Of a stretch of 15,929 bases of DNA, positions 1 through 6,810 are shown in pieces. Made by a program: the position numbers and the translations under genes. Position 1 is the stretch's first letter; every line of letters starts with the position of its first letter. This stretch comes from an uncultured Bacilli bacterium (GTDB taxonomy: Bacteria; Bacillota_I; Bacilli_A; RF39; UBA660), in contig CALVVW010000039.1 of assembly GCA_944364005.1 (NCBI GenBank), positions 1 through 15,929 on the forward strand, given 5' to 3'. The notes under the pieces are model-generated. The model saw only the letters and a list, made by a program, of their open reading frames with translations, did no database searches and had not been told where the DNA came from.

Positions 1-1307
1 ACACTTATTTCTTTATCCGTTGTTTCTTTTCTATATACTACATTTCCTAGACTATCATAAATTACTATTTCGGCATTTGATAAGTTTTCTTTTGTTTCTG
101 CATTAATTACTTTGATGTTTAATGTTCCTACTTGTTCTGTGTAGTTTATGGATAAAGTAGTATCTACTATTTTTGTTGAAATACAATTTCTATTTACAGT
201 ACTACCTGATAGGATATAATATAAATCCATTCTTTCATCTGATGGAGTTTCATACCTTTGATGCGCTGGATATTCATATAAAACTAAGCTGTCGAAAGAA
301 AAGCTACCTTTAATATTTATAGAGTAAGTCAACGTTTTATCTTTTATTTCTGATATTGGTATTCTTATTCTAAAACTTTCTCCTGCATTAAAGGTTGTTT
401 TTTCTTCTCCTTGTTCATCTACTACAATCATTGGTGAAGATACGTCTACTTGATAACTTTTAAATTTATTTGCATATACTTTTCCTGTTACCTTAGGTGT
501 AATTAAATTTGTTTCTATATAATTATTTGTTACCTGATATGATATGTCCTCCTGTGTAATAGAGTCTAATTCTACTTGTTGATTTTCTTCTATATACCAA
601 TTAACATATTCTTCCCAGGTATCTAGATAAGCTAACATCTTATTTCCTACGTCTGATTCTTTTAATAATTTCTTATCTCCAACAGATAAATTGTTTACAT
701 ATTTCCAATAATAATCCTTATAAGGGAATTCTTCCTCTGAGTGATCATCTATTTCATATTTATCATCATAAACTGTATCTTCTACTGTCTCAATTATTTC
801 AGAATAATCAGAATTCCAGATGTAATTTTTATCATCTTCATAACCTGCTAGACGATCCATTGCCCAGAGTATTAATAATTGCTTATAATAGTCATCTTCA
901 TCTTTATTATCACTAAACTTTGTTTCGTTTATTAGATAATTCATTAACACGGAATACTTATTTGTTTTATTTCTAAATTCGCTATCTAGCATGTAATATA
1001 TTTCTTTTTCTTCTAACGTAGTGTTTTGAGCAATGCTTTTTTCAAAAATATTATAGTTTCCAACAAAAAAGCGAGAATCATTTGATACTGATTTTGGTTG
1101 TCGATAATATCTGCCATAGGGTAAATCAATTCTATTATTTTCGTTTTTTACATAGACTTCTTCTTCATTTGCAACGACTAACTCTATTGTATCTAAGCAT
1201 TGATTAGAATCATCCGGCTCAGCGAAACTATTTTTATTTATCATTAAGGCAATCGATGACAGTAATATAATTCCTGCAATAGTGATTAATGCATATCCTT
1301 TTCTCAT
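1..1307 (-). CDS. Secreted surface protein, divergent thioester-domain (TED) plus SpaA/Cna_B-like domain, 3' end missing
   Basis: An open frame of 435 complete codons runs off the left edge without a stop. The start at 1307 is chosen because it opens a clear Sec signal peptide (basic start, hydrophobic residues 5-22, likely cleavage after S27-F28-A29). The Shine-Dalgarno is weak. Residues about 60-360 resemble the TED (TQXA) fold of Gram-positive adhesins: a helical part with Q143 and W148, then a beta part with F306-N-A-G-E and a late Y344-E-Y stretch ending in Q350. Residues from about 394 (T-L-N-I-K-V, then N411-A-E-I-V-I-Y-D) look like the start of a SpaA/Cna_B prealbumin-like repeat. The usual Tyr-Cys motif for the thioester is absent, and the Gln sits one residue off from the canonical QxAIW spacing. 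The gene follows galE by 21 bases, probably as the last part of one operon. Signal peptide and surface role are firm; the TED assignment is moderate. The missing part may carry more repeats and an LPXTG-type anchor. Confidence 0.6.
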   Translation of the reverse strand, partial: MRKGYALITIAGIILLSSIALMINKNSFAEPDDSNQCLDTIELVVANEEEVYVKNENNRIDLPYGRYYRQPKSVSNDSRFFVGNYNIFEKSIAQNTTLEEKEIYYMLDSEFRNKTNKYSVLMNYLINETKFSDNKDEDDYYKQLLILWAMDRLAGYEDDKNYIWNSDYSEIIETVEDTVYDDKYEIDDHSEEEFPYKDYYWKYVNNLSVGDKKLLKESDVGNKMLAYLDTWEEYVNWYIEENQQVELDSITQEDISYQVTNNYIETNLITPKVTGKVYANKFKSYQVDVSSPMIVVDEQGEEKTTFNAGESFRIRIPISEIKDKTLTYSINIKGSFSFDSLVLYEYPAHQRYETPSDERMDLYYILSGSTVNRNCISTKIVDTTLSINYTEQVGTLNIKVINAETKENLSNAEIVIYDSLGNVVYRKETTDKEIS

Positions 1308-1328
1308 AAAATCACATTTTCTATTCTT

Positions 1329-2327
1329 TTATTTCTTTACAAAATTGTATGCATCTTTACACATATCTTCTATAGTAAGTGTTGCTTCCCATCCTAATTC
1401 TTCTTTTGCTTTACTAGGATCTGAGTAACACTCTGCAATATCTCCTGGTCTACGTTCTACGATTTTATAATTTACTTTGATATTATTTACTTTTTCAAAA
1501 GCATTAATGATATCTAATACACTATATCCAGTACCTGTTCCTAGGTTATAAATATATAAACCTTGTTGTTCTTTTTCTAATTTTTCTAATGCCTTGATGT
1601 GACCTTTTGCAAGGTCTACTACATGAATATAGTCTCTTACACCTGTACCATCTTTGGTTTTATAATCATTTCCAAATACTGATAGACATTCTAACTCTTT
1701 ATTTGCAACTTTAGCGATATATGGCATTAAGTTTGCAGGAATACCATTTGGCTCTTCGCCAATCAGTCCACTCTTATGCGCGCCTATTGGATTAAAGTAT
1801 CTAAGTATTGCGATATCCCAGGTGTTGTCTGATTTATACAAATCCTTTAAAATCTGCTCTACAAATAATTTTGACGTTCCATAAGGATTGGTTGTTCCTC
1901 CTGTTTTATCCGTTTCTTTAATAGGTACATGTTCTGGATTTCCATAGACAGTAGCACTAGATGAGAACACTAATTTTTTTACATTATGTTTTTTCATTAC
2001 TTTTAATAAAACTAATACAGTTGAAACATTATTAGTATAATATTCTACTGGTTTTTTTACTGATTCTCCTACTGCTTTATAAGCTGCGAAATCTATTACA
2101 GCGTCTATTTTTTCTTTCGTAAATATCTCATCTAGTAATTCTTCATTAATCATATCTCCTAAATAAAATTTTACTTCTTTTCCAGTAATTTGTTTTATTT
2201 TATCTTTTACTTCTTCTTTTGAATTTGATAGGTTATCTAATACAACTACTTCATGACCTTCCTCTAGTAGTTCTACACTAGTATGACTACCAATATAGCC
2301 AAGTCCCCCGGTTACTAATACTTTCAT
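1329..2327 (-). CDS. galE: UDP-glucose 4-epimerase GalE
   Basis: Interconverts UDP-glucose and UDP-galactose (or the N-acetyl forms) with tightly bound NAD; cytoplasmic, feeding surface polysaccharide or galactose use. At 332 residues it has normal family length. The Rossmann NAD motif is G7-G-L-G-Y-I-G13 near the N-terminus, followed by D31-N. D59-M marks the adenine-binding loop. S122-S-S-A-T-V-Y-G holds the catalytic Ser/Thr region, and Y149-G-T-S-K153 is the YxxxK catalytic pair. N178 lies in an R-Y-F-N-P-I-G-A-H motif, and RRPGD with later D-P-S-K-A is typical of the C-terminal sugar-binding part. The start has an ideal AGAAGGAGA Shine-Dalgarno that lies inside the last three codons and stop of the upstream Nudix gene, so the two are probably translationally coupled. 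It lies between a Nudix gene and an exported surface protein, which suits a role in envelope sugars. Substrate preference (Glc versus GlcNAc) cannot be read from the sequence. Confidence 0.96.
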   Translation of the reverse strand: MKVLVTGGLGYIGSHTSVELLEEGHEVVVLDNLSNSKEEVKDKIKQITGKEVKFYLGDMINEELLDEIFTKEKIDAVIDFAAYKAVGESVKKPVEYYTNNVSTVLVLLKVMKKHNVKKLVFSSSATVYGNPEHVPIKETDKTGGTTNPYGTSKLFVEQILKDLYKSDNTWDIAILRYFNPIGAHKSGLIGEEPNGIPANLMPYIAKVANKELECLSVFGNDYKTKDGTGVRDYIHVVDLAKGHIKALEKLEKEQQGLYIYNLGTGTGYSVLDIINAFEKVNNIKVNYKIVERRPGDIAECYSDPSKAKEELGWEATLTIEDMCKDAYNFVKK

Positions 2328-2330
2328 ATA

Positions 2331-2849
2331 TTATCTCCTTCTATATTTTTCTTGATATTCTTTCATTACTGTTAACATTTCCTCTCCTATTATTTTTTCT
2401 ATGGAATTATTATTTATACTTTCTTTTAAAAATACTTCCATATCTTTGATAGGAATATAAAATAAATTAAAATCAGTTTTCTTTTCTAGCTCTGATAAAC
2501 TCATTTCTTCTACTTTTGGTCCTTCGTTACTATGTACAATGTAATAATACATTTTGTTACATCTAGTATTGCCTGTTTCTAAGTAGTTACTGTAATATTC
2601 TTCAATTACCATGAAAGGACCTGGTTCTATATCGATAGAAATTCCTGTTTCTTCTTTTATTTCTCTACTTAGGCTTTCTTCTAATGATTCTTCTTCTCTC
2701 CAGTGTCCACCAGGAAATTGATAGGTATAATTATTATGCACTACTAATAGTTCTTCTTTTTTATTAATCATTAATGCTTTTACTCTAATTACTGTTTCAT
2801 CCATCTTATTTGTATCTATATTTTCTTCATTTATAATTATTCTTTTCAT
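2331..2849 (-). CDS. Nudix hydrolase
   Basis: A Nudix-fold pyrophosphohydrolase of 172 residues from this start. The Nudix box is perfect: G48, five residues, E54, seven residues, then R62-E-I-K-E-E-T-G-I70, matching Gx5Ex7REUxEExGU, so metal binding and catalysis should be intact. A Q-F-P-G-G-H-W stretch leads into the box. The substrate (nucleotide sugar, oxidised nucleotide, NAD-like compound) cannot be told. The start at 2849 is preferred over an in-frame ATG at 2879. An AAGGGGAT Shine-Dalgarno stands correctly before 2849, whereas the 2879 start lies within the last codons of the upstream gene and would add ten residues of poor fit. The gene ends in an Arg-Arg-Arg-stop that also supplies the ribosome binding site of galE. 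Being between a peptidase and galE suggests a shared envelope operon, but a functional link to galE is only inference. Confidence 0.9.
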   Translation of the reverse strand: MKRIIINEENIDTNKMDETVIRVKALMINKKEELLVVHNNYTYQFPGGHWREEESLEESLSREIKEETGISIDIEPGPFMVIEEYYSNYLETGNTRCNKMYYYIVHSNEGPKVEEMSLSELEKKTDFNLFYIPIKDMEVFLKESINNNSIEKIIGEEMLTVMKEYQEKYRRR

Positions 2850-2865
2850 GTTATCCCCTTTTCTT

Positions 2866-3894
2866 CTAATTATATACATATCTTTCCCAATATTCTAATA
2901 CATTAGGACTTACTGTTTGAAATACAGCGTCAATTTGCTCACTGATATATTTTGCTTTTTTCCAGATAGGTGTACCTGTTTGTAGGCAACCTGCTTCTGT
3001 ATCATCCATCATATACTCAAAAGTAGAAGCTCTATCTTCATATTGATCGGTTTGTGCATAATTATTCACAAAAGATGCATTGATATTTCCTGTTGATACA
3101 TAGGAATAAGAATTATTGGTATTACCATAATTAAAACCTACAGGATTTAATGTATTCCAAGTGGTATAATTAGCACCTTTGGCATACATATATTTTTCTA
3201 TGTAATGATAGATTTCGTGATGGAGGCTTTCTGTGAAACTATAATCTGTTGCAAGTGATATTAAAATGTTTTTTGATGTTGAATCTGTGATACCAGTTAC
3301 ATTTGCTTGAGAGTATTGCTTAATTAAATATATTGTTAATGTATATCCCGCTTGTTTTGTTTCATTAAAAAAGCCAGTAGGATATAGTGCTAAATTACTA
3401 TTTAGTTCATTTAATAACTGGTTTATTCTATTAGAGTCTGTTAGTCTTACTGTAGATAGTCCAGCTACTGTATATCCATTTGTTTCTACTCCATATCGTA
3501 CTGTAATTCCGTATGTATTTTCAATACTTCTTCTTAAGTTATCATTGGTGGTTTCTATACTTGGTGTTGGTGCTTGAGGTGTTTGTTGTGGTTGTTGAGG
3601 TGTTTTAGTACTTGTATTTGGAGTTTGCGTTTGTGTTTGATTATTTGTATTACTATTTTCTGCGTTTGGATTCTCTGGACTGGTTACTTCTTGTCCTGCT
3701 TCCGTTTGTGGAACAGGTGTTTCTGTTGTTGTAATATTAATATCAGTATTTTCTGCTTGTCCTATTACATGAGTATTAGTTATCGGATTTAAAATCGTTT
3801 GATTTTCTAAATGGAAAGCAATTCCTAATAAAATCAAAATCAAAGAAAAAGATAATAAGACTTTTGCCAATGTTATTTGTTTTTCCTTTGTCAT
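2866..3894 (-). CDS. Membrane-tethered extracellular zinc metallopeptidase-like protein (HExxH)
   Basis: 342 residues with an N-terminal membrane segment (about 10-28) after a basic start, so the rest should lie outside the cell. Residues about 45-115 form a low-complexity Thr/Pro/Gln/Asn/Glu-rich linker typical of wall-spanning spacers. The C-terminal domain (about 117-342) holds a zinc-peptidase motif H226-E-I-Y-H230 in a predicted helix (SLHHEIYHYIEKYM). Downstream, E286-D-R-A-S-T-F-E293 could give the third, glutamate zinc ligand of a gluzincin. The overall plan resembles secreted gluzincins of low-GC Gram-positives (lethal-factor/PPEP-like folds), but I cannot name a family with certainty, nor its substrate. 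The Shine-Dalgarno GAAGGGAAGG precedes the ATG. An extended -10 promoter lies just upstream, after the terminator of the preceding operon, so this is probably the first gene of an operon with the Nudix, galE and surface-protein genes. There are few cysteines (one, C303), normal for an exported peptidase. Confidence 0.7.
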   Translation of the reverse strand: MTKEKQITLAKVLLSFSLILILLGIAFHLENQTILNPITNTHVIGQAENTDINITTTETPVPQTEAGQEVTSPENPNAENSNTNNQTQTQTPNTSTKTPQQPQQTPQAPTPSIETTNDNLRRSIENTYGITVRYGVETNGYTVAGLSTVRLTDSNRINQLLNELNSNLALYPTGFFNETKQAGYTLTIYLIKQYSQANVTGITDSTSKNILISLATDYSFTESLHHEIYHYIEKYMYAKGANYTTWNTLNPVGFNYGNTNNSYSYVSTGNINASFVNNYAQTDQYEDRASTFEYMMDDTEAGCLQTGTPIWKKAKYISEQIDAVFQTVSPNVLEYWERYVYN

Positions 3895-3916
3895 AGGCGC
3901 CTTCCCTTCTATTTTT

Positions 3917-3945
3917 ATTGTACCAAATTTAGAAAGAAAAAAAAA
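3917..3945 (-). promoter_or_regulatory. Probable promoter of the peptidase-Nudix-galE-surface protein operon
   Basis: On the minus strand an extended -10, TG-G-TACAAT, lies at 3917-3925 (hexamer 3917-3922). The -35 position 17 bases upstream is only a T-run (poor match), so recognition would rely on the extended -10. The spot lies between the terminator of the upstream operon and the start codon at 3894, which is where a promoter is expected. Confidence 0.5.
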
Positions 3946-3962
3946 GACCTATTCTTGGTCTT
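3936..3962 (-). terminator. Intrinsic terminator of the DUF1292 operon
   Basis: Minus strand: stem AAGACC / GGTCTT (3957-3962 with 3944-3949), seven-base loop AAGAATA, then an unbroken run of T. The stem begins inside the stop codon of the upstream gene. The loop and flanking bases (CAAGAATAG) closely match the hairpin at 9507-9525. Confidence 0.85.
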
Positions 3963-4506
3963 AACTTATAAAATCTGGGACTAACATTCCTAGAATTATT
4001 ATTCCTACAATAATTAGACTAATCATAAACGCAATTACATTTCCTAGACCCTTTTCGTTCTTATTTAAATCTGTTGGTCGATTCTGCTGATTCTTCTTTT
4101 CTTGTTCTACTAGTTCTGACATTTTAATTATATCTGTTTCGTTTAAATTAATAATATTACACATATCGTTAAATTCACTAATTATTTTTAAATTACTATT
4201 ATTTCCTTTATTTGGTGTAATATTATTTATCATAATATCATTTTGATTAGCAAAAGATTTTATAAACGGCTCTATAATATCTATTAACACCTCTTTTGGC
4301 TTCGAAAATGTTTTTTTATCTAAAAGTTGATGAGAACCATCTATTTCATATTTTGTTACTTTACAATAACAATATTGATTATCAAATTTAAACTCATAAA
4401 CAATAGAATTATCTTTGGTGGCATCTTTTAATATTTTTAGCAATTCTTGATGATATTCTTGATGAGGATCTGTAGCATCTATACTTAACATTTCAATTTC
4501 TTCCAC
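3961..4506 (-). CDS. Tail-anchored protein of unknown function
   Basis: Not recognised. 181 residues: a mostly soluble N-terminal part (about 1-150) with mixed helix/strand pattern, a charged Asn/Lys-rich stretch (about 138-152), then one strong C-terminal membrane segment (about 156-176) ending almost at the C-terminus. The soluble part should therefore face the cytoplasm, anchored at its tail. The start is GTG at 4506, with AAAGGAG and GAGG elements upstream; an ATG five codons further on (4491) is an alternative. Residues 35-70 (V-Y-E-F-K-F-D-N then Y-C-Y-C-K-V-T-K-Y-E) look like a small beta sheet. It lies 15 bases after the coiled-coil gene, is the last gene of its operon, and its stop codon is part of the terminator stem. 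Operon partners are a DUF1292 protein and a TPR-tailed protein, so a membrane-linked scaffold is conceivable but unproven. Confidence 0.75.
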   Translation of the reverse strand: MEEIEMLSIDATDPHQEYHQELLKILKDATKDNSIVYEFKFDNQYCYCKVTKYEIDGSHQLLDKKTFSKPKEVLIDIIEPFIKSFANQNDIMINNITPNKGNNSNLKIISEFNDMCNIINLNETDIIKMSELVEQEKKNQQNRPTDLNKNEKGLGNVIAFMISLIIVGIIILGMLVPDFIS

Positions 4507-4521
4507 TTATCCTCACTCCTT

Positions 4522-5391
4522 TTAATTTTGATTTGTTAACGCTTTTATTTGATCATATAGTTCTTGTGCTTTGTCTATTTCTCCTTCATTATAATAAATA
4601 TTTGCTTTGACTGTTAAATCTTCTATTTTTCTTTCTATATCATCTGGTAATTCTTTCTTTAGCGGTTGTGGTTCTTCTATCATGTTCTTCTGTAAATTTT
4701 GCATTAAAGGAAGAAATATTCCTTTTTCTACCAATTTTTGTTCCTGATTTATTCTTGATTTTCTTAAATTTTCTAATTGATTTGGTTTTACCATAATGGC
4801 TTTAGATATATTTTTGGTCGTTTTTTGAAATTTCCTTTTTACTGGTTGTGTATTTGCTCCTACTGGAGTCGGTATTTTAGGTGATGAAGAAAAAGCAGTT
4901 TGAGGTGATATCTCTGTTGTTATGTTTTTTTGTTGCTCTTCATTTGTTTTCTCTATTGATATTGGTTGATGTTGTTCTGGTTCTATTTCTGTATCAAATT
5001 CTTCTTCTGGTTCTTCTTCTGGAATTATTATTTCTTTTTCTTGTTCTATAGGGTTTGCATTTATCACTATTGCTTTTTTCTCTTCTAAATCTTTATTTGA
5101 TAGTGCTAATGGTTTAGAGCTTTTTTCTTCTAAATCTCTTTTTTTCATTTCTTTATCTAAACTATCTAATGCTTCTAACTGTTCTTCTAATTGATTCGTT
5201 AACATTAACAAGTTGTCATTTCTATTATTTAGTTCCGTTAATCTTTGTTTCTTTTCTTCTTCATTTTTTGTTGTTTTCATTAGTTCTGTTTTTCTTTTAG
5301 ATATTGTTGCTACAATATCATAAGCAACCGCTTTTAATTCTATAGCTGCTATACGATACTCAGCACTTTCAAATTCATATTTGTCTTCCAC
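4522..5391 (-). CDS. Coiled-coil protein with Pro/Glu-rich middle and TPR-like C-terminus, unknown function
   Basis: Not recognised as a named family. 289 residues in three parts: an N-terminal helical/coiled-coil region (about 10-105, rich in Glu, Lys, Leu); a disordered acidic Glu/Pro-rich then Thr/Pro/Ser-rich linker (about 110-190); and a C-terminal helical part ending in a TPR-like helix pair (about 258-289: A-N-I-Y-Y-N-E-G-E-I-D-K-A-Q-E-L-Y). No signal peptide or membrane segment, so cytoplasmic. The start is GTG at 5391, chosen for the AGGTGGTGA element before it and the 12-base spacing from the previous stop. It is the middle gene of a three-gene operon between a DUF1292 protein and a tail-anchored membrane protein. 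The TPR-like tail suggests protein binding, possibly to one of these neighbours. Confidence 0.75.
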   Translation of the reverse strand: MEDKYEFESAEYRIAAIELKAVAYDIVATISKRKTELMKTTKNEEEKKQRLTELNNRNDNLLMLTNQLEEQLEALDSLDKEMKKRDLEEKSSKPLALSNKDLEEKKAIVINANPIEQEKEIIIPEEEPEEEFDTEIEPEQHQPISIEKTNEEQQKNITTEISPQTAFSSSPKIPTPVGANTQPVKRKFQKTTKNISKAIMVKPNQLENLRKSRINQEQKLVEKGIFLPLMQNLQKNMIEEPQPLKKELPDDIERKIEDLTVKANIYYNEGEIDKAQELYDQIKALTNQN

Positions 5392-5402
5392 TAGCTCACC
5401 AC

Positions 5403-5678
5403 CTATCCTGCATGTTGCGCATTAGCAATTTGCTTTAATAAATGTTGAACATCAACCCATTCTGCATCTTCTGTAATCTCTTCTAAATTAAGTTTCTCTC
5501 CATCTTTTACGATTCTAGCAATATAAATTACTTGATTACCTGTTTGCTCCTGAATTTCTCCTTTTGTATATACGACATATTGTCTTTTATCATCTTCAGA
5601 ATTTAAATATGTTACTACTTCGATTTCTGTTGATAAACCATCTATGTCAATTAATTCTGCAATTTCTTTATTATCCAT
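5403..5678 (-). CDS. DUF1292 family protein
   Basis: 91 residues, close to the usual length of the DUF1292 family, small cytoplasmic proteins widespread in Firmicutes and of unknown biochemical role. The core pattern is visible: E-V-V-T-Y-L-N-S-E-D-D-K-R-Q-Y-V-V-Y-T, then N-Q-V-I-Y-I-A-R-I, and a C-terminal acidic segment that ends in a helix (A-E-W-V-D-V-Q-H-L-L). In many Firmicutes the gene sits near ruvX/IreB-type genes; here those are absent and it leads an operon with two unrecognised genes. The start has a GAGAGGTT Shine-Dalgarno and lies 27 bases below a good -10 box. A perfect 10-base palindrome lies between promoter and start. Confidence 0.85.
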   Translation of the reverse strand: MDNKEIAELIDIDGLSTEIEVVTYLNSEDDKRQYVVYTKGEIQEQTGNQVIYIARIVKDGEKLNLEEITEDAEWVDVQHLLKQIANAQHAG

Positions 5679-5704
5679 AGCGCAACCTCTCTATTCTAGA
5701 ATTT

Positions 5705-5733
5705 ATTATACACAACTTTTCTTATTTAGTAAA
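5705..5733 (-). promoter_or_regulatory. Sigma-A-type promoter for the DUF1292 operon
   Basis: Minus strand: -10 TATAAT (5705-5710), 17-base spacer, -35 TTTACT (5728-5733, four of six matches to TTGACA). It is placed just before the DUF1292 start and after the stop of the thioredoxin-like gene. No terminator is visible for that upstream gene, so some transcription may also read through from it. Confidence 0.75.
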
Positions 5734-5739
5734 CTTTTT

Positions 5740-6810
5740 TTAGATAAATATTATTACTAATATAGAAGCTGTCCAGATACTTAATTCTATTAGTTCTTGT
5801 TTTTGTGGACTTATTTTTTTCCATGGAATAAATAATAATGATAGTAACATAAATGGTGATAGATAGGCAATTAAATAATAAAAATTTAAGGCTAGTTTGG
5901 GAAGTAGTGATATTTTTTCTACCTCTATTAGAGTATTTGCTATTTGCCAGTAGTTGTTTTTGGATGCTAGTCCTATTGCTATTGCTAGTAATAGTATTAA
6001 TCCTGTTAACTGGGATTTTGTTAAATTAATTTTTTCTAGTTTATGAATCATAAACGTAATACATAATATGATAATTATAATTCTTGATACCATGTTTATT
6101 ATTTCTATTTGTAACATAGATTGTATGATAGAGCATATTCCTATTAGTAATAGTCCTGCTGGTAGTAGTATTATTTTTACTTTTCTATCTTTTTCTAGGT
6201 TTACTGATGAAAAGTAAGTAATGATTAACCATAGTATTGGGAGAGATAGACTTGCTAATACTCCTAATATTGGTATTGCTGTTAGCAAATCAAAGTCTTT
6301 AAAATTTATCTTTTTTATGATTGGTAAGTCTACTGTGGTTTCCTTATCTAGTTTTTCTTCTTGTTCTATAAAGTCTTGATCTGGTAGTTCTTCTTGTTGT
6401 TCATAAGTACCATTTTTTATTTCTTCTACGATATCTTGGTAATCATTCTCTAGATAATAGTCTATTGCTCTTTTCATTTGTTGTTCTGTTGATTCTTTAA
6501 AACCTGTGATAATAGTTTGACCAATTATTGTTACAGGTACACCAGTTAGAGATTTATTGGTCTTATCAGCAATTTGTTTTAGAAAACTATTATTTTCTTC
6601 GTTATACCATACTTCATATTGTATTACATTTAGTTCTTTGTATTCTTCCTTTAAATCTTCTAAATATTCTTTTTCTAAGGCACAATGCGGGCAACCATCT
6701 CCCCAGAATAGATACAAATTTAATTTTTCTTTGGCATTTACCTTTGGTGTTGGTATTAGTACTAATAGTAAAATAATTACTATCAGGATTTGTTTAATCT
6801 TTTTTAACAT
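5740..6810 (-). CDS. Exported thioredoxin-like domain fused to a CcdA/DsbD-like membrane domain lacking the usual cysteine
   Basis: 356 residues. A signal/anchor segment (about 5-20) leads into a thioredoxin-fold domain outside the membrane (about 28-125). It has the redox motif C40-P-H-C43 within F-W-G-D-G-C-P-H-C and a cis-proline loop G90-V-P92-V-T. After an acidic linker (about 126-160), D161-L-P-I-I-K-K-I-N-F marks the join to a membrane domain with about six segments (near 175-200, 212-230, 240-255, 268-283, 308-328, 341-356). This plan matches Firmicute proteins in which a thioredoxin domain is followed by a CcdA-like half with G-F-N-P-C-A-M-W. Here the matching stretch reads S-L-S-L-P-I-L-W194, so the membrane cysteine is gone (P191 at its place) and electron transfer through the membrane by the usual route looks impossible. 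The start overlaps the end of the cysteine desulfurase gene by 17 bases. Likely role: extracytoplasmic thiol redox or disulfide handling. Confidence 0.75.
   Translation of the reverse strand: MLKKIKQILIVIILLLVLIPTPKVNAKEKLNLYLFWGDGCPHCALEKEYLEDLKEEYKELNVIQYEVWYNEENNSFLKQIADKTNKSLTGVPVTIIGQTIITGFKESTEQQMKRAIDYYLENDYQDIVEEIKNGTYEQQEELPDQDFIEQEEKLDKETTVDLPIIKKINFKDFDLLTAIPILGVLASLSLPILWLIITYFSSVNLEKDRKVKIILLPAGLLLIGICSIIQSMLQIEIINMVSRIIIIILCITFMIHKLEKINLTKSQLTGLILLLAIAIGLASKNNYWQIANTLIEVEKISLLPKLALNFYYLIAYLSPFMLLSLLFIPWKKISPQKQELIELSIWTASILVIIFI

Noticed and set aside
2850..2879. Upstream ATG at 2879 as the start of the Nudix gene
   Set aside because: It lies inside the last codons of the upstream gene and has no Shine-Dalgarno, whereas the ATG at 2849 has AAGGGGAT at good spacing.
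3540..3730. Repeat-like T/G-rich stretch
   Set aside because: It is simply the coding sequence of a Thr/Pro/Gln-rich linker; there is no regular repeat unit.
3574..3792. Plus-strand open frame rich in Cys, Trp and Leu
   Set aside because: It is the antisense of the low-complexity linker of the peptidase gene, has no ribosome binding site, and lies against the direction of every other gene.
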